Part shown: piece by piece, positions 1-9,655 of the stretch | How positions within the stretch are numbered: the stretch's first letter is position 1 | How the letters are laid out: each line of letters begins with the position of its first letter | NCBI RefSeq assembly: GCF_001245615.1 | Contig: NZ_CWKH01000002.1 | Coordinates: forward strand, 1,488,001-1,552,000 | From: Mycolicibacterium neworleansense | Lineage (GTDB): Bacteria; Actinomycetota; Actinomycetes; Mycobacteriales; Mycobacteriaceae | Reading direction: 5' to 3' | Length of the DNA stretch: 64,000 nt | Notes under the pieces: generated by a model | Told to the model about the DNA's origin: nothing | Seen by the model: the letters and a program-made list of their open reading frames with translations, nothing else | Databases searched by the model: none | Made by a program: the position numbers and the translations under genes

Positions 1-667
1 GTGCGTTGATCAGCGCGCTGGCGGCAGCTTCCGTATCTCCGGCGTTGACAGCCTTGACGACTTCTTCGGCGGTTGCGGCCAGTCCGTTCACCACCGACAG
101 GATCGGGAAGGCGGCCGGCAGTGCCACCGCGGTCACGATGTTCGGCACCTGTTTGATCACGTTCACGACGTTTTGCGCCGTGGTGTTGACCGCGGACCAC
201 GTGTTGTTCGTGACGTCGAGCAGGCCGAGGATCGCCGGAAGGAGGCTCAAGGTCAGGCCGTCTACGGCGGCCGTGATCTCGCCCTGGGAGATCAGGTCGG
301 AAGCCGTCTGCAAGGCCTCGGGTAGGCCCTGAAGCGTGGTCGTGAGGCTCTCCGCATAGGCCTGAAGCGTGTTGCCGACGACCGTTGCGTTGCCGATCTG
401 ATTGCTGATGATGGTCCGCAACACCGGGAAGTCGTTGGCCAGCAGTTGCTCGCCGAGCGCCTGCAGGTTGGTACCCGCGTTGGACAGGGTCTGTGCCCAC
501 GCATCCAGCGGGTTGGTCAGAGCATTAAGCGTCACTGCTGCCGATGACGCATGAATGGCGGGCAGTTGAATGTCCGTCGGGGTTGGCGCGACCGGGCTGA
601 CGGCAATGACGCCCGCGCCGGCCAGGGCCACACCGGCAGTCAGGTATGAGCGAACAGCGGTTTGCAT
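1..667 (-). CDS. GjpA-like secreted/outer-membrane porin-type protein (partial, 3' end outside window)
   Basis: The ATG is at 667 and the frame stays open to the window edge (222 codons). The first ~30 residues form a signal peptide (MQTAVRSYLTAGVALAGAG...), followed by a region rich in Asn, Gln, Thr and Ala containing NALTNPLDAWAQTLSNAGTN and LQALGEQLLANDFP. This is the pattern I associate with proteins annotated 'outer membrane porin GjpA' (Gordonia jacobaea porin family), common in multiple copies in mycobacteria. A purine-rich AAAGGA lies 8 nt before the ATG. Pore function is family-level inference only; the protein could simply be a secreted envelope protein. The C-terminus is not visible. 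Confidence 0.7.
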   Translation of the reverse strand, partial: MQTAVRSYLTAGVALAGAGVIAVSPVAPTPTDIQLPAIHASSAAVTLNALTNPLDAWAQTLSNAGTNLQALGEQLLANDFPVLRTIISNQIGNATVVGNTLQAYAESLTTTLQGLPEALQTASDLISQGEITAAVDGLTLSLLPAILGLLDVTNNTWSAVNTTAQNVVNVIKQVPNIVTAVALPAAFPILSVVNGLAATAEEVVKAVNAGDTEAAASALINA

Positions 668-721
668 CAATCTATTCCTTTGCTTGCTCCTTAAGGCGGA
701 GCTGATACTTACTTGAAAGTA

Positions 722-752
722 ATAACAGATTGAACACATATCGCCACGTCAA
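722..752 (-). promoter_or_regulatory. Possible sigma-A-like promoter for the GjpA-like gene
   Basis: On the minus strand a TTGACG hexamer (752-747) is followed, after a long 19-bp spacer, by TGTTAT (727-722). It lies in a markedly AT-rich stretch (690-780) about 55 bp upstream of the start codon. The spacer is longer than ideal, so this is tentative. Confidence 0.3.
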
Positions 753-1180
753 GTCCATAGTTAGTTCACATAATGAGACGGCCTAGGCTTCTGGGGATGC
801 ATCGATTCGTTTGCCAAGGCATTCGAATGGAGATCCCGACCCCCGGGCTATGGCAAACAACTCGACGGCCCGGCTTCGCACCCTGAATCAGGGGTCGGGG
901 CCGATGTGGCGGGGCCCGTCACTGGTTTGCCCAATGGGCCATCAATGGTCTACTAAATGGTCCTACTGGCCGGTAGCTTTGGCTGAAGGTGACGCGTCGC
1001 AATTTGCGGCGATGATGTGAGGAAGGCGACTATTCGGATCGGTGCGGGCCTGGATCACGCCTTCGCCGAACCGACGCCGGCAATCATAGGGTTTACACAG
1101 GTAGCAATTTTGTCCGGTTCGCGGACACAGCGTGAAGATCTGTCGTCAAAGCCGGCGACGGGCTTCTCGTCGCGAGCAAC

Positions 1181-1186
1181 TAGCGT
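1181..1186 (+). promoter_or_regulatory. -10 hexamer placing the transcription start at the MBL gene ATG (leaderless)
   Basis: TAGCGT fits the mycobacterial TANNNT -10 consensus. Exactly six bases separate it from the A of the ATG at 1193, so +1 would coincide with the start codon. There is no Shine-Dalgarno sequence before this gene, which agrees with a leaderless mRNA. Confidence 0.45.
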
Positions 1187-1192
1187 CGTGTC

Positions 1193-1903
1193 ATGCCCGA
1201 TCTACTCTTGATGGCGCCCTCGCTGTACCGACTGCGGATCCCCGGCGGCCAGGCTCATCTGCTCAACAGCTACCTGTGGACCGAGCCCGACGGTGTGACG
1301 CTGATCGACACCGGCTGGTCCGACAGTGCGGAGTTGATCGCCGATGCGCTCGCCGAACTGCGCCTGCGACGGATTCACGTCAAGCGCATCGTGCTCACCC
1401 ATTTTCACGAAGACCACTGCGGTGCGGCCGCCGAAATCGCCGACTGGTCTGACGTGGAGGTCATAGCAGGCAAGGGTGACGCCGAGTTCGTCCGCGGGTG
1501 CGAACCCGGGCCGTTGCCGGTGCTGACCGACGCGGAGCGCACGCTCCGTCCGGATTTCGACGCCTCGCCGCATGGCCCGGCCTGCCGGGTGGACGCGGTG
1601 GTGGGCGACGGTGACGTGTTGGATTTCGCCGGCGGGGCCCAGGTGATCGGAGTGCCCGGCCACACGCCGGGCAGCATCGCGCTCTATCTCCCGGCGGCCG
1701 ACGCAGTGCTCACCGGCGACGTGGTTGCCGAGTTCAACGGCCAGGTGATCCTCGGTGTCTTCAACACCGACCGCGCCGAGCTCGCGGACTCGGTGGCCAA
1801 GCTTGCCGCTACGGGCGCGCAGATCGCTGGATTCGGCCATGGCGAGCCGATTCTGGCCGATGCCGCGGCCAAGATCGCCGCGGCCGCCGACGTCTTCGCC
1901 TAG
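1193..1903 (+). CDS. Metallo-beta-lactamase-fold hydrolase
   Basis: This 236-aa protein is a single MBL domain. The metal-binding signature is THFHEDHCGA (H-x-H-x-D-H) near residue 67, followed by GVPGHTPGSIALY (third metal His), LTGDVV (bridging Asp) and a final GFGHGEP His. The DHC form of the motif and the size fit stand-alone glyoxalase-II-like or lactonase-like hydrolases; the substrate cannot be read from sequence. It has no signal peptide, so it is cytoplasmic. It is monocistronic: a stem-loop repeat at 1909-1965 separates it from the convergent gatD. Confidence 0.88.
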   Translation: MPDLLLMAPSLYRLRIPGGQAHLLNSYLWTEPDGVTLIDTGWSDSAELIADALAELRLRRIHVKRIVLTHFHEDHCGAAAEIADWSDVEVIAGKGDAEFVRGCEPGPLPVLTDAERTLRPDFDASPHGPACRVDAVVGDGDVLDFAGGAQVIGVPGHTPGSIALYLPAADAVLTGDVVAEFNGQVILGVFNTDRAELADSVAKLAATGAQIAGFGHGEPILADAAAKIAAAADVFA

Positions 1904-1908
1904 CTCGT

Positions 1909-1965
1909 CGAAATGGCATTCCAGCAGAGAAAGTGCGAGTAGGCCCCTGCTGGAATGCGGTTTCG
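1909..1965 (+). repeat. 57-bp palindromic repeat, copy 1 (bidirectional terminator position)
   Basis: Arms GCATTCCAGCAG (1916-1927) and CTGCTGGAATGC (1947-1958) pair perfectly around a 19-nt loop. Outer CGAAA (1909-1913) and TTTCG (1961-1965) extend the stem past a 2-nt internal mismatch. It sits exactly between the convergent MBL and gatD genes, the place for a two-way terminator. A second copy with identical arms and the same loop length lies at 23466-23522 in opposite orientation. Confidence 0.85.
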
Positions 1966-1968
1966 GCG

Positions 1969-2676
1969 CTAGACCCGGCGCGGGGCGGCCAGACGTTCGC
2001 GGCGCAACAGGTCGACCTCGGGCAGCTGCAGCGGCGGCAGCTCACCCACCACTCGCGACAACAGGTGGTCCGCCAGTTCCGGATTGCGGGCCAGGCACGG
2101 CCCGTGCAGATAGGTGGCCACCACGCTGCCTTGCACGGCACCGTCGTAGCCGTCGCCCAGGCGGTTGCCTGCACCTTTCGTGACGGCGGCCAGCGGCTTG
2201 GCGTCGGGGCCCAGAATGGTTCCGCCACGGTGATTTTCGAAACCGGTCAGCGGCTGGGTGAGCCCGTCGAGCAGGGGAGTGGAGGCCACCTCGCCGATGG
2301 TGCGGGCCTCCTGCGGCGACGTGGTGACGTCGAGCAGCCCGACACCTTCCACCCGCTCACCGGCCGAGGTCTCGTACCAGTGGCCGAGGACCTGGATCGC
2401 CGCGCAGATCGCGAGCACCGGCGCACCGCGCGAAACTGCTTGTTGCAGACCGGGATACCGGATCAGGTGTTTGGTGGCCAACCGCTGCGCGTAGTCCTCG
2501 GCGCCGCCGAGGGTGTACAGGTCCAGCGAGTCGGGCACCGGGTCGGCCAGCGTGATCTCCACGATCTCGGCCTCGATACCGCGCAGCCGCAAGCGCTGTT
2601 GCAGCACCACGGCATTGCCGCTGTCTCCGTAGGTTCCCATCACGTCGGGCAGCACGAGCCCGATCTGAACTGTCAC
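1969..2676 (-). CDS. gatD: Lipid II isoglutaminyl synthase, glutaminase subunit GatD
   Basis: This 235-aa class-I (CobQ/CobB-type) glutamine amidotransferase supplies ammonia to MurT, which amidates the alpha-carboxyl of D-Glu in lipid II. Visible features are the N-terminal IGLVLPDVMGTYGDSGNA strand, the nucleophile in AICAAIQVLG (Cys, residue ~95), and the catalytic His in YLHGP (residue ~190). The N-terminus overlaps the murT stop by 4 bp (ATGA), so the two are translationally coupled and made as a complex. The pair corresponds to Rv3713/Rv3712. Length is normal for the family. Confidence 0.93.
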   Translation of the reverse strand: MTVQIGLVLPDVMGTYGDSGNAVVLQQRLRLRGIEAEIVEITLADPVPDSLDLYTLGGAEDYAQRLATKHLIRYPGLQQAVSRGAPVLAICAAIQVLGHWYETSAGERVEGVGLLDVTTSPQEARTIGEVASTPLLDGLTQPLTGFENHRGGTILGPDAKPLAAVTKGAGNRLGDGYDGAVQGSVVATYLHGPCLARNPELADHLLSRVVGELPPLQLPEVDLLRRERLAAPRRV

Positions 2677-3893
2677 GAGATCCGCCGATTCAGTTGCAGG
2701 AACGCGGTGTAGTTGGCGATCACCTCGACGTGCCCGGGCGGGCAGGAGTCGATCGCGGCGATGGTGTCGTGCACCAGTGAATGCTCGACGCCGGCGTACC
2801 CGAGTCGCACCGCCAGATCGGTGCCGCGCTCACCGGCGGCCACCACCTGGGTGTCGTCGAAGTGTTCGAACCGCACGTCCCACAGCCACGACAGGTCCTC
2901 ACCGTCAGGCACCTGCCCGTTGACCGAGATGACGACGCCGGCGCCGTGCTTGTCAACCATGGACAGCGCCTCCTGCCAGCCGGCCGGGTTCTTGGCCAGC
3001 AGGATCCGCGCGGTGTGGGCGCCGATCTGCACGGTGCGATACCGCCCGGCCACCTCGTCGACGGTCGATACCGCGGCCACCGCTGCGGCCGGGTCGGCAC
3101 CCAGCGCCACCGCGGCCGCGACCGCCTGGGTGGCGTTGCCACGGTTGACGGCACCGGGCAGGGCCAGCGTCATCGGCAACACGAGGCCGTCGGGTCCGTA
3201 GATGTGGGTGTCGTCGAACCACCACTGCGGGCTGGGGCGTTTGAAGTCGCTGCCGGTCGAGTACCAGTCCCGTCCGTTGCGCTCGATGATCTCGCCGGAT
3301 CGCGGGCAGCTCACCGAGTCGCCGGACCAGCTGCCGCCGGCGGCCACCCACACCACGTTGGGGCTGTCGTAGGCGGCCGAGGTCATCAGGACGTCGTCGC
3401 AGTTGGCCACGATCACCGCGTCGCGATGGCGGGCCAGCCCGCCGCGCAGGGTCCGTTCGATGTGGTTGATCTCACCGACCCGGTCCAGCTGGTCGCGGGA
3501 CAGATTCAGCAGCACGATGACCGACGGGTTCACCGCGTCGCTGACGTGCGGGACGTGCATCTCGTCGACTTCCAGGGCGGCCAGCGTGGCGTCGCGCGCT
3601 GAGGCCAGCGCCGCCACCAGCCCGGCGTCCATGTTGGCGCCTTCGGAGTTACTGGCCACCGGCCCGAGTGTGGCCAGCGCGGCCGCGATCATCCGGGTGG
3701 TGGTCGACTTGCCGTTGGTGCCGGTCACGACGACGCTGCGGCGGCCCTGGCCCAGTTGGCGCAGGATCGAGCGGTCCAGGGTCATCGCCACCAGCCCGCC
3801 GATCATCGCGCCCGCGCCGCGTCCGGTGACCCGCGACGCCCAGCGCGCGGTGGATCCGGCGGCCAGTGCGGCGCGCCCGCGAAGGGTCAGCAT
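2673..3893 (-). CDS. murT: Lipid II isoglutaminyl synthase, Mur-ligase-like subunit MurT
   Basis: At 406 aa this has a Mur-ligase central ATPase domain with P-loop VVVTGTNGKSTTTRMIAAAL (residues ~54-73), EVDEMHVPHV and the LLNLSRDQLDR stretch typical of MurT, and a C-terminal MurT domain (DUF1727). With GatD it amidates D-isoglutamate in lipid II using ATP and glutamine. The first ~45 residues are basic and hydrophobic, which may help it associate with the membrane. It is the first gene of a two-gene operon and is divergent from the exonuclease gene across 74 bp. Confidence 0.93.
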   Translation of the reverse strand: MLTLRGRAALAAGSTARWASRVTGRGAGAMIGGLVAMTLDRSILRQLGQGRRSVVVTGTNGKSTTTRMIAAALATLGPVASNSEGANMDAGLVAALASARDATLAALEVDEMHVPHVSDAVNPSVIVLLNLSRDQLDRVGEINHIERTLRGGLARHRDAVIVANCDDVLMTSAAYDSPNVVWVAAGGSWSGDSVSCPRSGEIIERNGRDWYSTGSDFKRPSPQWWFDDTHIYGPDGLVLPMTLALPGAVNRGNATQAVAAAVALGADPAAAVAAVSTVDEVAGRYRTVQIGAHTARILLAKNPAGWQEALSMVDKHGAGVVISVNGQVPDGEDLSWLWDVRFEHFDDTQVVAAGERGTDLAVRLGYAGVEHSLVHDTIAAIDSCPPGHVEVIANYTAFLQLNRRIS

Positions 3894-3915
3894 TCCGGCG
3901 ATTTTAGGGGCACGA

Positions 3916-3953
3916 CACGCAGGCGCGCCGGGCGACTCTGTCGGGCCTGCGTG
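3916..3953. promoter_or_regulatory. Inverted repeat in the murT / exonuclease divergent promoter
   Basis: CACGCAGGC (3916-3924) and GCCTGCGTG (3945-3953) form a 9-bp perfect dyad with a 20-bp centre, in the 74-bp gap between the two divergent start codons. It could be an operator shared by both promoters or an RNA hairpin in the exonuclease leader. No regulator is suggested nearby. Confidence 0.3.
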
Positions 3954-3967
3954 CCATCCTGGCGAAT

Positions 3968-4957
3968 ATGAGCAGCGCGTGGGGCAGGCCGGCGGAAGAG
4001 CCGGGAGCGGGCTGGGCGGTCGTCGACGTGGAGACCACGGGATTCCGGCCCGGGCAGGCTCGCATCGTCAGCGTCGCCGCACTGGCACTCGGGGACGACG
4101 GCAACGTCGAGCGCAGCGTGGCCTCCCTGCTGAACCCGGGGGTGGATCCCGGGCCCACCCATGTCCACGGGCTGACCGCCGAGATGCTGGAGGGCCAGCC
4201 GACCTTCGGCGACGTCGTCGGTGAGTTGAGCGCGATCCTGCGCGGACGCACGCTGGTCGCGCACAACGTGGGCTTCGACTACAGCTTCCTGACCGCCGAG
4301 GCCGAGCTGGTCGGTGCCGAGCTGCCGATCGACAGTGTGATGTGCACCGTCGAGCTGGCCCGCCGGCTGGCCCTGGGCACCGAGAATCTGCGGTTGGAGA
4401 CGCTGGCCGCGCACTGGGGCGTGAGCCAGATGAAACCTCACGATGCCCTCGACGACGCGTTGGTGCTGGCCCAGATCCTGAAACCGACCCTGGCCCGGGC
4501 CCGTGACCGCAAGGTCTGGCTGCCGCTGCGGGAGGTGAGCCGTCGCCGCTGGCCCAACGGCCACATCACCCATGAGGAGTTGCGGCCGTTGAAGGTGCTG
4601 GCCTCGCGGCTGCCGTGCGAGTACGCCAACCCGGGTGTCTACGTGCCGGGGCGGCCACTCGTTCAGGGCATGCGGGTGGCGCTCTCGGCGGAGGTGGCCC
4701 GCACCCATGAGGAGCTGATCGAGCGCATCCTGCACGCCGGGCTGGCCTACACGGACCTGGTGGACCAGCAGACTTCGCTGGTCCTGTGCAACGAGCCCGC
4801 CCCCGACCAGGGCAAGGGCTACCAGGCAGCCGAGTTGGGCGTGCCACTGCTCGACGACGAGACGTTCATGGGCCTGCTGGCCCATGTCGTCGGTGGCGCC
4901 AATGTCGAGGAGTTCATCGACACCGCGCCCGAGAGCGATCAGTACACGCTCTTCTGA
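3968..4957 (+). CDS. DEDDh 3'-5' exonuclease with C-terminal BRCT domain (DnaQ-like)
   Basis: This 329-aa protein has an exonuclease domain at residues ~15-180: ExoI VVDVETTGF, ExoII AHNVGFDYSFL, ExoIII HDALDDALVL, with all acidic metal ligands present and a DEDDh-type His. Residues ~220-310 are BRCT-like (GMRVALSAEVARTHEEL...). This architecture and length equal Rv3711c, annotated as a DNA polymerase III epsilon-like protein. Whether it proofreads or acts in repair is unresolved; mycobacterial DnaE1 proofreads mainly through its own PHP domain, so repair or processing is the likelier role. The ATG follows closely on the divergent murT promoter. Confidence 0.88.
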   Translation: MSSAWGRPAEEPGAGWAVVDVETTGFRPGQARIVSVAALALGDDGNVERSVASLLNPGVDPGPTHVHGLTAEMLEGQPTFGDVVGELSAILRGRTLVAHNVGFDYSFLTAEAELVGAELPIDSVMCTVELARRLALGTENLRLETLAAHWGVSQMKPHDALDDALVLAQILKPTLARARDRKVWLPLREVSRRRWPNGHITHEELRPLKVLASRLPCEYANPGVYVPGRPLVQGMRVALSAEVARTHEELIERILHAGLAYTDLVDQQTSLVLCNEPAPDQGKGYQAAELGVPLLDDETFMGLLAHVVGGANVEEFIDTAPESDQYTLF

Positions 4958-4966
4958 GCCGACGGC

Positions 4967-5353
4967 TCAGCTCAGCGCCTTGGCCTTCAGCCCGTCGAAC
5001 TCGGCCTGGGTGATCGTGCCGGCGTCCAGCAGCGCCTTGGCGTCGGCGATCTCCTGCGCCGGGGACCGGCCGGCCGCCTCGCGGATGTAGGCGTCGGTCT
5101 CCTGCTTGGCCGCCTGCGCTGCCGCCTGTGCCCGCTCCGACATGCCCTTACCGCGGGCGATGAGGTAGATCAGCGCGGTGATCCACGGGAACACGATCAG
5201 GAAGACCACCCATACGGCCTTGATCCAGCCGGAGGTCTTGTGATCACGCCAGAACAGGTCCGTGAGGATCTGGAACAGGACCAGCAGGTAGGCGATCCAG
5301 GCGAAGATGATCAGGAAATGCCACAGGAAATCCCATGTCGGACCCCAGTCCAT
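4967..5353 (-). CDS. Small membrane protein with PLDc_N-like segment and C-terminal SHOCT domain
   Basis: In this 128-aa protein two hydrophobic helices (residues ~8-32 and ~45-68) flank a short charged loop, resembling the phospholipase-D-nuclease N-terminal membrane segment. A charged Ala/Gln helix follows, then a SHOCT motif at the C-terminus (AQEIADAKALLDAGTITQAE). SHOCT modules are short oligomerisation or helper domains of unknown precise function. The RBS AAGGAG precedes the ATG. The gene lies right behind leuA on the same strand, separated by a strong hairpin, and faces the exonuclease gene tail to tail. No specific role can be assigned. Confidence 0.75.
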   Translation of the reverse strand: MDWGPTWDFLWHFLIIFAWIAYLLVLFQILTDLFWRDHKTSGWIKAVWVVFLIVFPWITALIYLIARGKGMSERAQAAAQAAKQETDAYIREAAGRSPAQEIADAKALLDAGTITQAEFDGLKAKALS

Positions 5354-5370
5354 GGGTCACTCCTTGTAGT

Positions 5371-5402
5371 TGACGTCGGCGTAGGGATCTACGCCGACGT
5401 CA
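5371..5402 (-). terminator. 14-bp perfect hairpin after leuA
   Basis: TGACGTCGGCGTAG (5371-5384) and CTACGCCGACGTCA (5389-5402) pair without mismatch around a 4-nt loop, beginning two bases after the leuA stop codon. No U-tract follows, as is common for mycobacterial terminators. The hairpin is also the 5' leader of the SHOCT gene, ending ~17 nt before its start codon, so it could attenuate read-through or affect translation there. Confidence 0.7.
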
Positions 5403-5403
5403 G

Positions 5404-7428
<2,025 letters not shown>

Positions 7429-7485
7429 TCACCAGCCGCACCGGCCGATTGCCCGACAGACCCGAAGCCGTTCGGATCGCATTCT

Positions 7486-7537
7486 TGTCTCAGTGGTTCA
7501 ACGAGCCGCAACTGAAAACGAAAACTCAACTGAGACA
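7486..7537 (+). promoter_or_regulatory. Stem-loop in the 5' region of the small secreted-protein gene
   Basis: TGTCTCAGT (7486-7494) and ACTGAGACA (7529-7537) form a 9-bp perfect inverted repeat with a 34-nt A-rich loop that contains a further imperfect repeat (AACTGAAAACGAAAACTCAA). The right arm ends two bases before the AAGGA ribosome-binding site, so a hairpin here could influence translation, or the dyad could be an operator. Confidence 0.35.
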
Positions 7538-7552
7538 GAAGGATTCACGATC

Positions 7553-7771
7553 ATGACGAAGTTCTCCAAGGCTCTGGCACTGCCCATCCTGTCCGCGGGT
7601 GTCTTCGGCGCCGTGGCGCTCGGCCTGGCCGGTACGGCCGCCGCGCAGGAGCCACAGGGCCCGGGCAACCTCTACAGCCCCGACACCTACGCGACCCCGG
7701 CCCCCGGCATGAAGCCCGGCTGGCACAACCACCACGGCCCGCAGCGGATCATGAGCATCTACGAGCAGTGA
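7553..7771 (+). CDS. Small secreted protein of unknown function
   Basis: This is a 72-aa protein. Residues 1-32 are a clear Sec signal peptide (MTKFSKALALPILSAGVFG..., cleavage likely after TAAA-Q). That leaves a ~40-residue mature peptide rich in Pro, Gly, Tyr and His (PGWHNHHGPQ) and ending in MSIYEQ. AAGGA is 9 nt before the ATG. I do not recognise a family. The HNHHG cluster could bind metal, but that is a guess. It is tail to tail with the XRE/cupin regulator. Confidence 0.7.
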   Translation: MTKFSKALALPILSAGVFGAVALGLAGTAAAQEPQGPGNLYSPDTYATPAPGMKPGWHNHHGPQRIMSIYEQ

Positions 7772-7784
7772 CCGCGAGGGTGAG

Positions 7785-8429
7785 TCACACCTGCGAATCG
7801 GGGAAGGCGATCACCGACAGGAATCGGATCGGCAGTTCGATCAGGTCAACCGGTCCGTGCGCGCCTTCCCCGTCTATCTGCAGCGAGTCGCCGGGCTGCA
7901 ACCGATAGACCGAACGGCTGTGGCTGTAGTCCATGACGCCGGCGAGCATGTAGATGAACTCGGTGCCGGGATGCTGGAACAGCGGGTAGGTCTGACTCTT
8001 CTCCGTCAGCGTGACGTGCAGGCATTCCAGCCGCTTGTGCTCCCCGCGCAGCGAGCTGAGCAGCTGATACTCGTGCCCCTGCTTGGTGCCGTTGCGCACG
8101 ATCTCCGGACCGGTGCCCGCCTTGACGAACGCCGCCGGGCGTTCGACGTCGGCCCCGCGGAACAAGCTGGTCACCGGGACGTCGAGCCCCTTGGCGAGCA
8201 ACGCCAGGGTGGACAGGCTGCACGAGGTCTGGGCGTTCTCGATCTTGGACAGCATGGCCTTGGAGATGCCCACCCGGGCGGCCATGTCGGCGACGGTGAG
8301 CCCGTGCTGCTGGCGCAGTTGACGGACATTGCGCCCGATCGCCGCTTCGAACTCCAGCTCCTCGACCGGTTCGTGCGGGTCGCGTTCGCGGGCGGTGCCC
8401 GCATTGCGGAGCAGGGGCAGGTCGCTCAC
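7785..8429 (-). CDS. XRE-family transcriptional regulator with C-terminal cupin
   Basis: This 214-aa protein has a helix-turn-helix at residues ~30-85 (LRQQHGLTVADMAARVGISKAMLSKIEN, split here by the family's recognition helix) and a cupin sensor domain at ~135-205 (HPGTEFIYMLAGVMDY, GDSLQIDGEGAHGP). This HTH-cupin type (PuuR/SutR-like) usually governs amine or amino-acid catabolic operons. GTG 8429 was chosen because AGGAG lies 5 nt upstream. It is the last gene of the minus-strand cluster that begins at glnT, 11 bp after the FAD oxidase, so it probably regulates that operon in response to its substrate. Confidence 0.85.
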   Translation of the reverse strand: MSDLPLLRNAGTARERDPHEPVEELEFEAAIGRNVRQLRQQHGLTVADMAARVGISKAMLSKIENAQTSCSLSTLALLAKGLDVPVTSLFRGADVERPAAFVKAGTGPEIVRNGTKQGHEYQLLSSLRGEHKRLECLHVTLTEKSQTYPLFQHPGTEFIYMLAGVMDYSHSRSVYRLQPGDSLQIDGEGAHGPVDLIELPIRFLSVIAFPDSQV

Positions 8430-8440
8430 GGCACTCCTGT

Positions 8441-9655
8441 CTAGCGCATCTCCCCGGCACCGACGTACGGATACCGGCTTGTGAGCAAATTGTCCTCCGC
8501 AAACCGGGTCAGCCGGAAATCCGACTCGGGGATCCGCGGGTCGCAGCTGCGTCCCTCGGTCACCAGGTCGGCGACCAGCCTGCCGACCGCCGGCGCGATC
8601 TTGAACCCGTGCCCGCTGAAGCCGGCCGCCACCAGCAGGCCGTCGATGCCGGTTGCGGAGATGACGGGGTTCCAGTCCGGCGTGACGTCGTAGCAACCGG
8701 CATAGCTGCCGGCGATCGCCGCGTCGGAGAAGCCGGGGAACCGGGTGCCCACCTTCTCCACGGTCAGGTCGATGAAGCCGTCGGTCGCCCGATTCAGATA
8801 GTCGTCGGGATCGGCGCTCTCCAGCTCGCCCAGATCGGAGTTTCCGAACAGCAGCTCTCCGTTGGGTTCGGGCCGGATGTACTGCAACGACACCAGGTCG
8901 GAGAAGACCGGCACGGGGCCCGTGTCCAGCCCGGGCTTGATCATCACGATCTGTTCCCGGTGCACGCGGATCGGTATGTCGAGGCCGTAGGGCTCCAGGA
9001 ACGGACGGGTCCAGGCCCCGGTGGCGACGACGACGGTGCCTGCCGACACGTGCGTGCCGTCGGCCAGCCGTACGCCGGTGACCCGGTCCCCGTCGAGCGA
9101 CAGCTCGGTCACGTTGGCGCCCTGGCGGATTCGCACCCCGGCGGCCCTGGCCGACACCGCGAAAGCCTGCGCGGTCTGGTAGGCGTCGCCGTAGCCGCCA
9201 CGGGCCTCCCAGCCGAAGGCCGCGAACGGTTCCAGATCGGCCCACGGCCACAGCTTCGCCACCTCGGCGGCGTCGATCTCCTCGGTCTGCACCCCGACCT
9301 CGCGCTGGGCGGCCAGGCTCTTGCGAAGGTTCTCGACGTTGGGTTCGCCGACGCCGACGACGTAGCCGGTCTGCCGGAATCCGATATCGGTGCCGAAGTA
9401 CTGCTCGGCCTTCTCGAACACCTCGAGCCCGACGGTGGCCATGGCGGCAAGTGAGCTCACCCCGTAGTGGCAGCGCACGATGCCGCTGGATTTCCCGGTC
9501 ATCCCGGAACCGACGGTATTGCGCTCCAGCACAAGCACATCGGTGACACCGCGTTGACTCAACGCCCAGGCGGCCGCGGTCCCTTCCAGCCCGCCGCCGA
9601 CGATCACGACGTCGGCGTTCACGCTGTGCTGTCTGCTCTTCGCGCGAGCGCTCAT
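8441..9655 (-). CDS. FAD-dependent amine/amino-acid oxidase (DAO family, sarcosine-oxidase-like)
   Basis: This 404-aa protein has an N-terminal Rossmann FAD motif VVIVGGGLEGTAAAWALSQ (residues ~15-33), a GSGMTGKSSGIVRCHYG stretch typical of the DAO/sarcosine oxidase subunit family, and a C-terminal AAGFSGHGFKIAPAVG FAD-binding signature. The family oxidises secondary or primary amines such as sarcosine, glycine or N-methyl amino acids. The start (ATG 9655) overlaps the stop of the FMN gene by 4 bp (ATGA). Together with the split glutamate-synthase-like trio upstream it suggests an amine catabolic or assimilation pathway; the substrate is unknown. Confidence 0.85.
   Translation of the reverse strand: MSARAKSRQHSVNADVVIVGGGLEGTAAAWALSQRGVTDVLVLERNTVGSGMTGKSSGIVRCHYGVSSLAAMATVGLEVFEKAEQYFGTDIGFRQTGYVVGVGEPNVENLRKSLAAQREVGVQTEEIDAAEVAKLWPWADLEPFAAFGWEARGGYGDAYQTAQAFAVSARAAGVRIRQGANVTELSLDGDRVTGVRLADGTHVSAGTVVVATGAWTRPFLEPYGLDIPIRVHREQIVMIKPGLDTGPVPVFSDLVSLQYIRPEPNGELLFGNSDLGELESADPDDYLNRATDGFIDLTVEKVGTRFPGFSDAAIAGSYAGCYDVTPDWNPVISATGIDGLLVAAGFSGHGFKIAPAVGRLVADLVTEGRSCDPRIPESDFRLTRFAEDNLLTSRYPYVGAGEMR

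Larger units (their letters stand above)
668..1192. other. 525-bp intergenic region, no convincing gene
   Basis: This lies between the divergent GjpA-like gene and the MBL hydrolase. Two short open frames exist (811-1020 and 1017-1211) but neither has a ribosome-binding site, a recognisable domain or a signal peptide. The left third is AT-rich and probably holds the porin promoter. The right end carries a -10-like hexamer for the MBL gene. I see nothing else definable. Confidence 0.6.

Noticed and set aside
811..1211. Small genes in the 668-1192 gap
   Set aside because: The two frames (69 and 64 codons) lack ribosome-binding sites, signal peptides or recognisable patterns, and one overlaps the MBL promoter and start.
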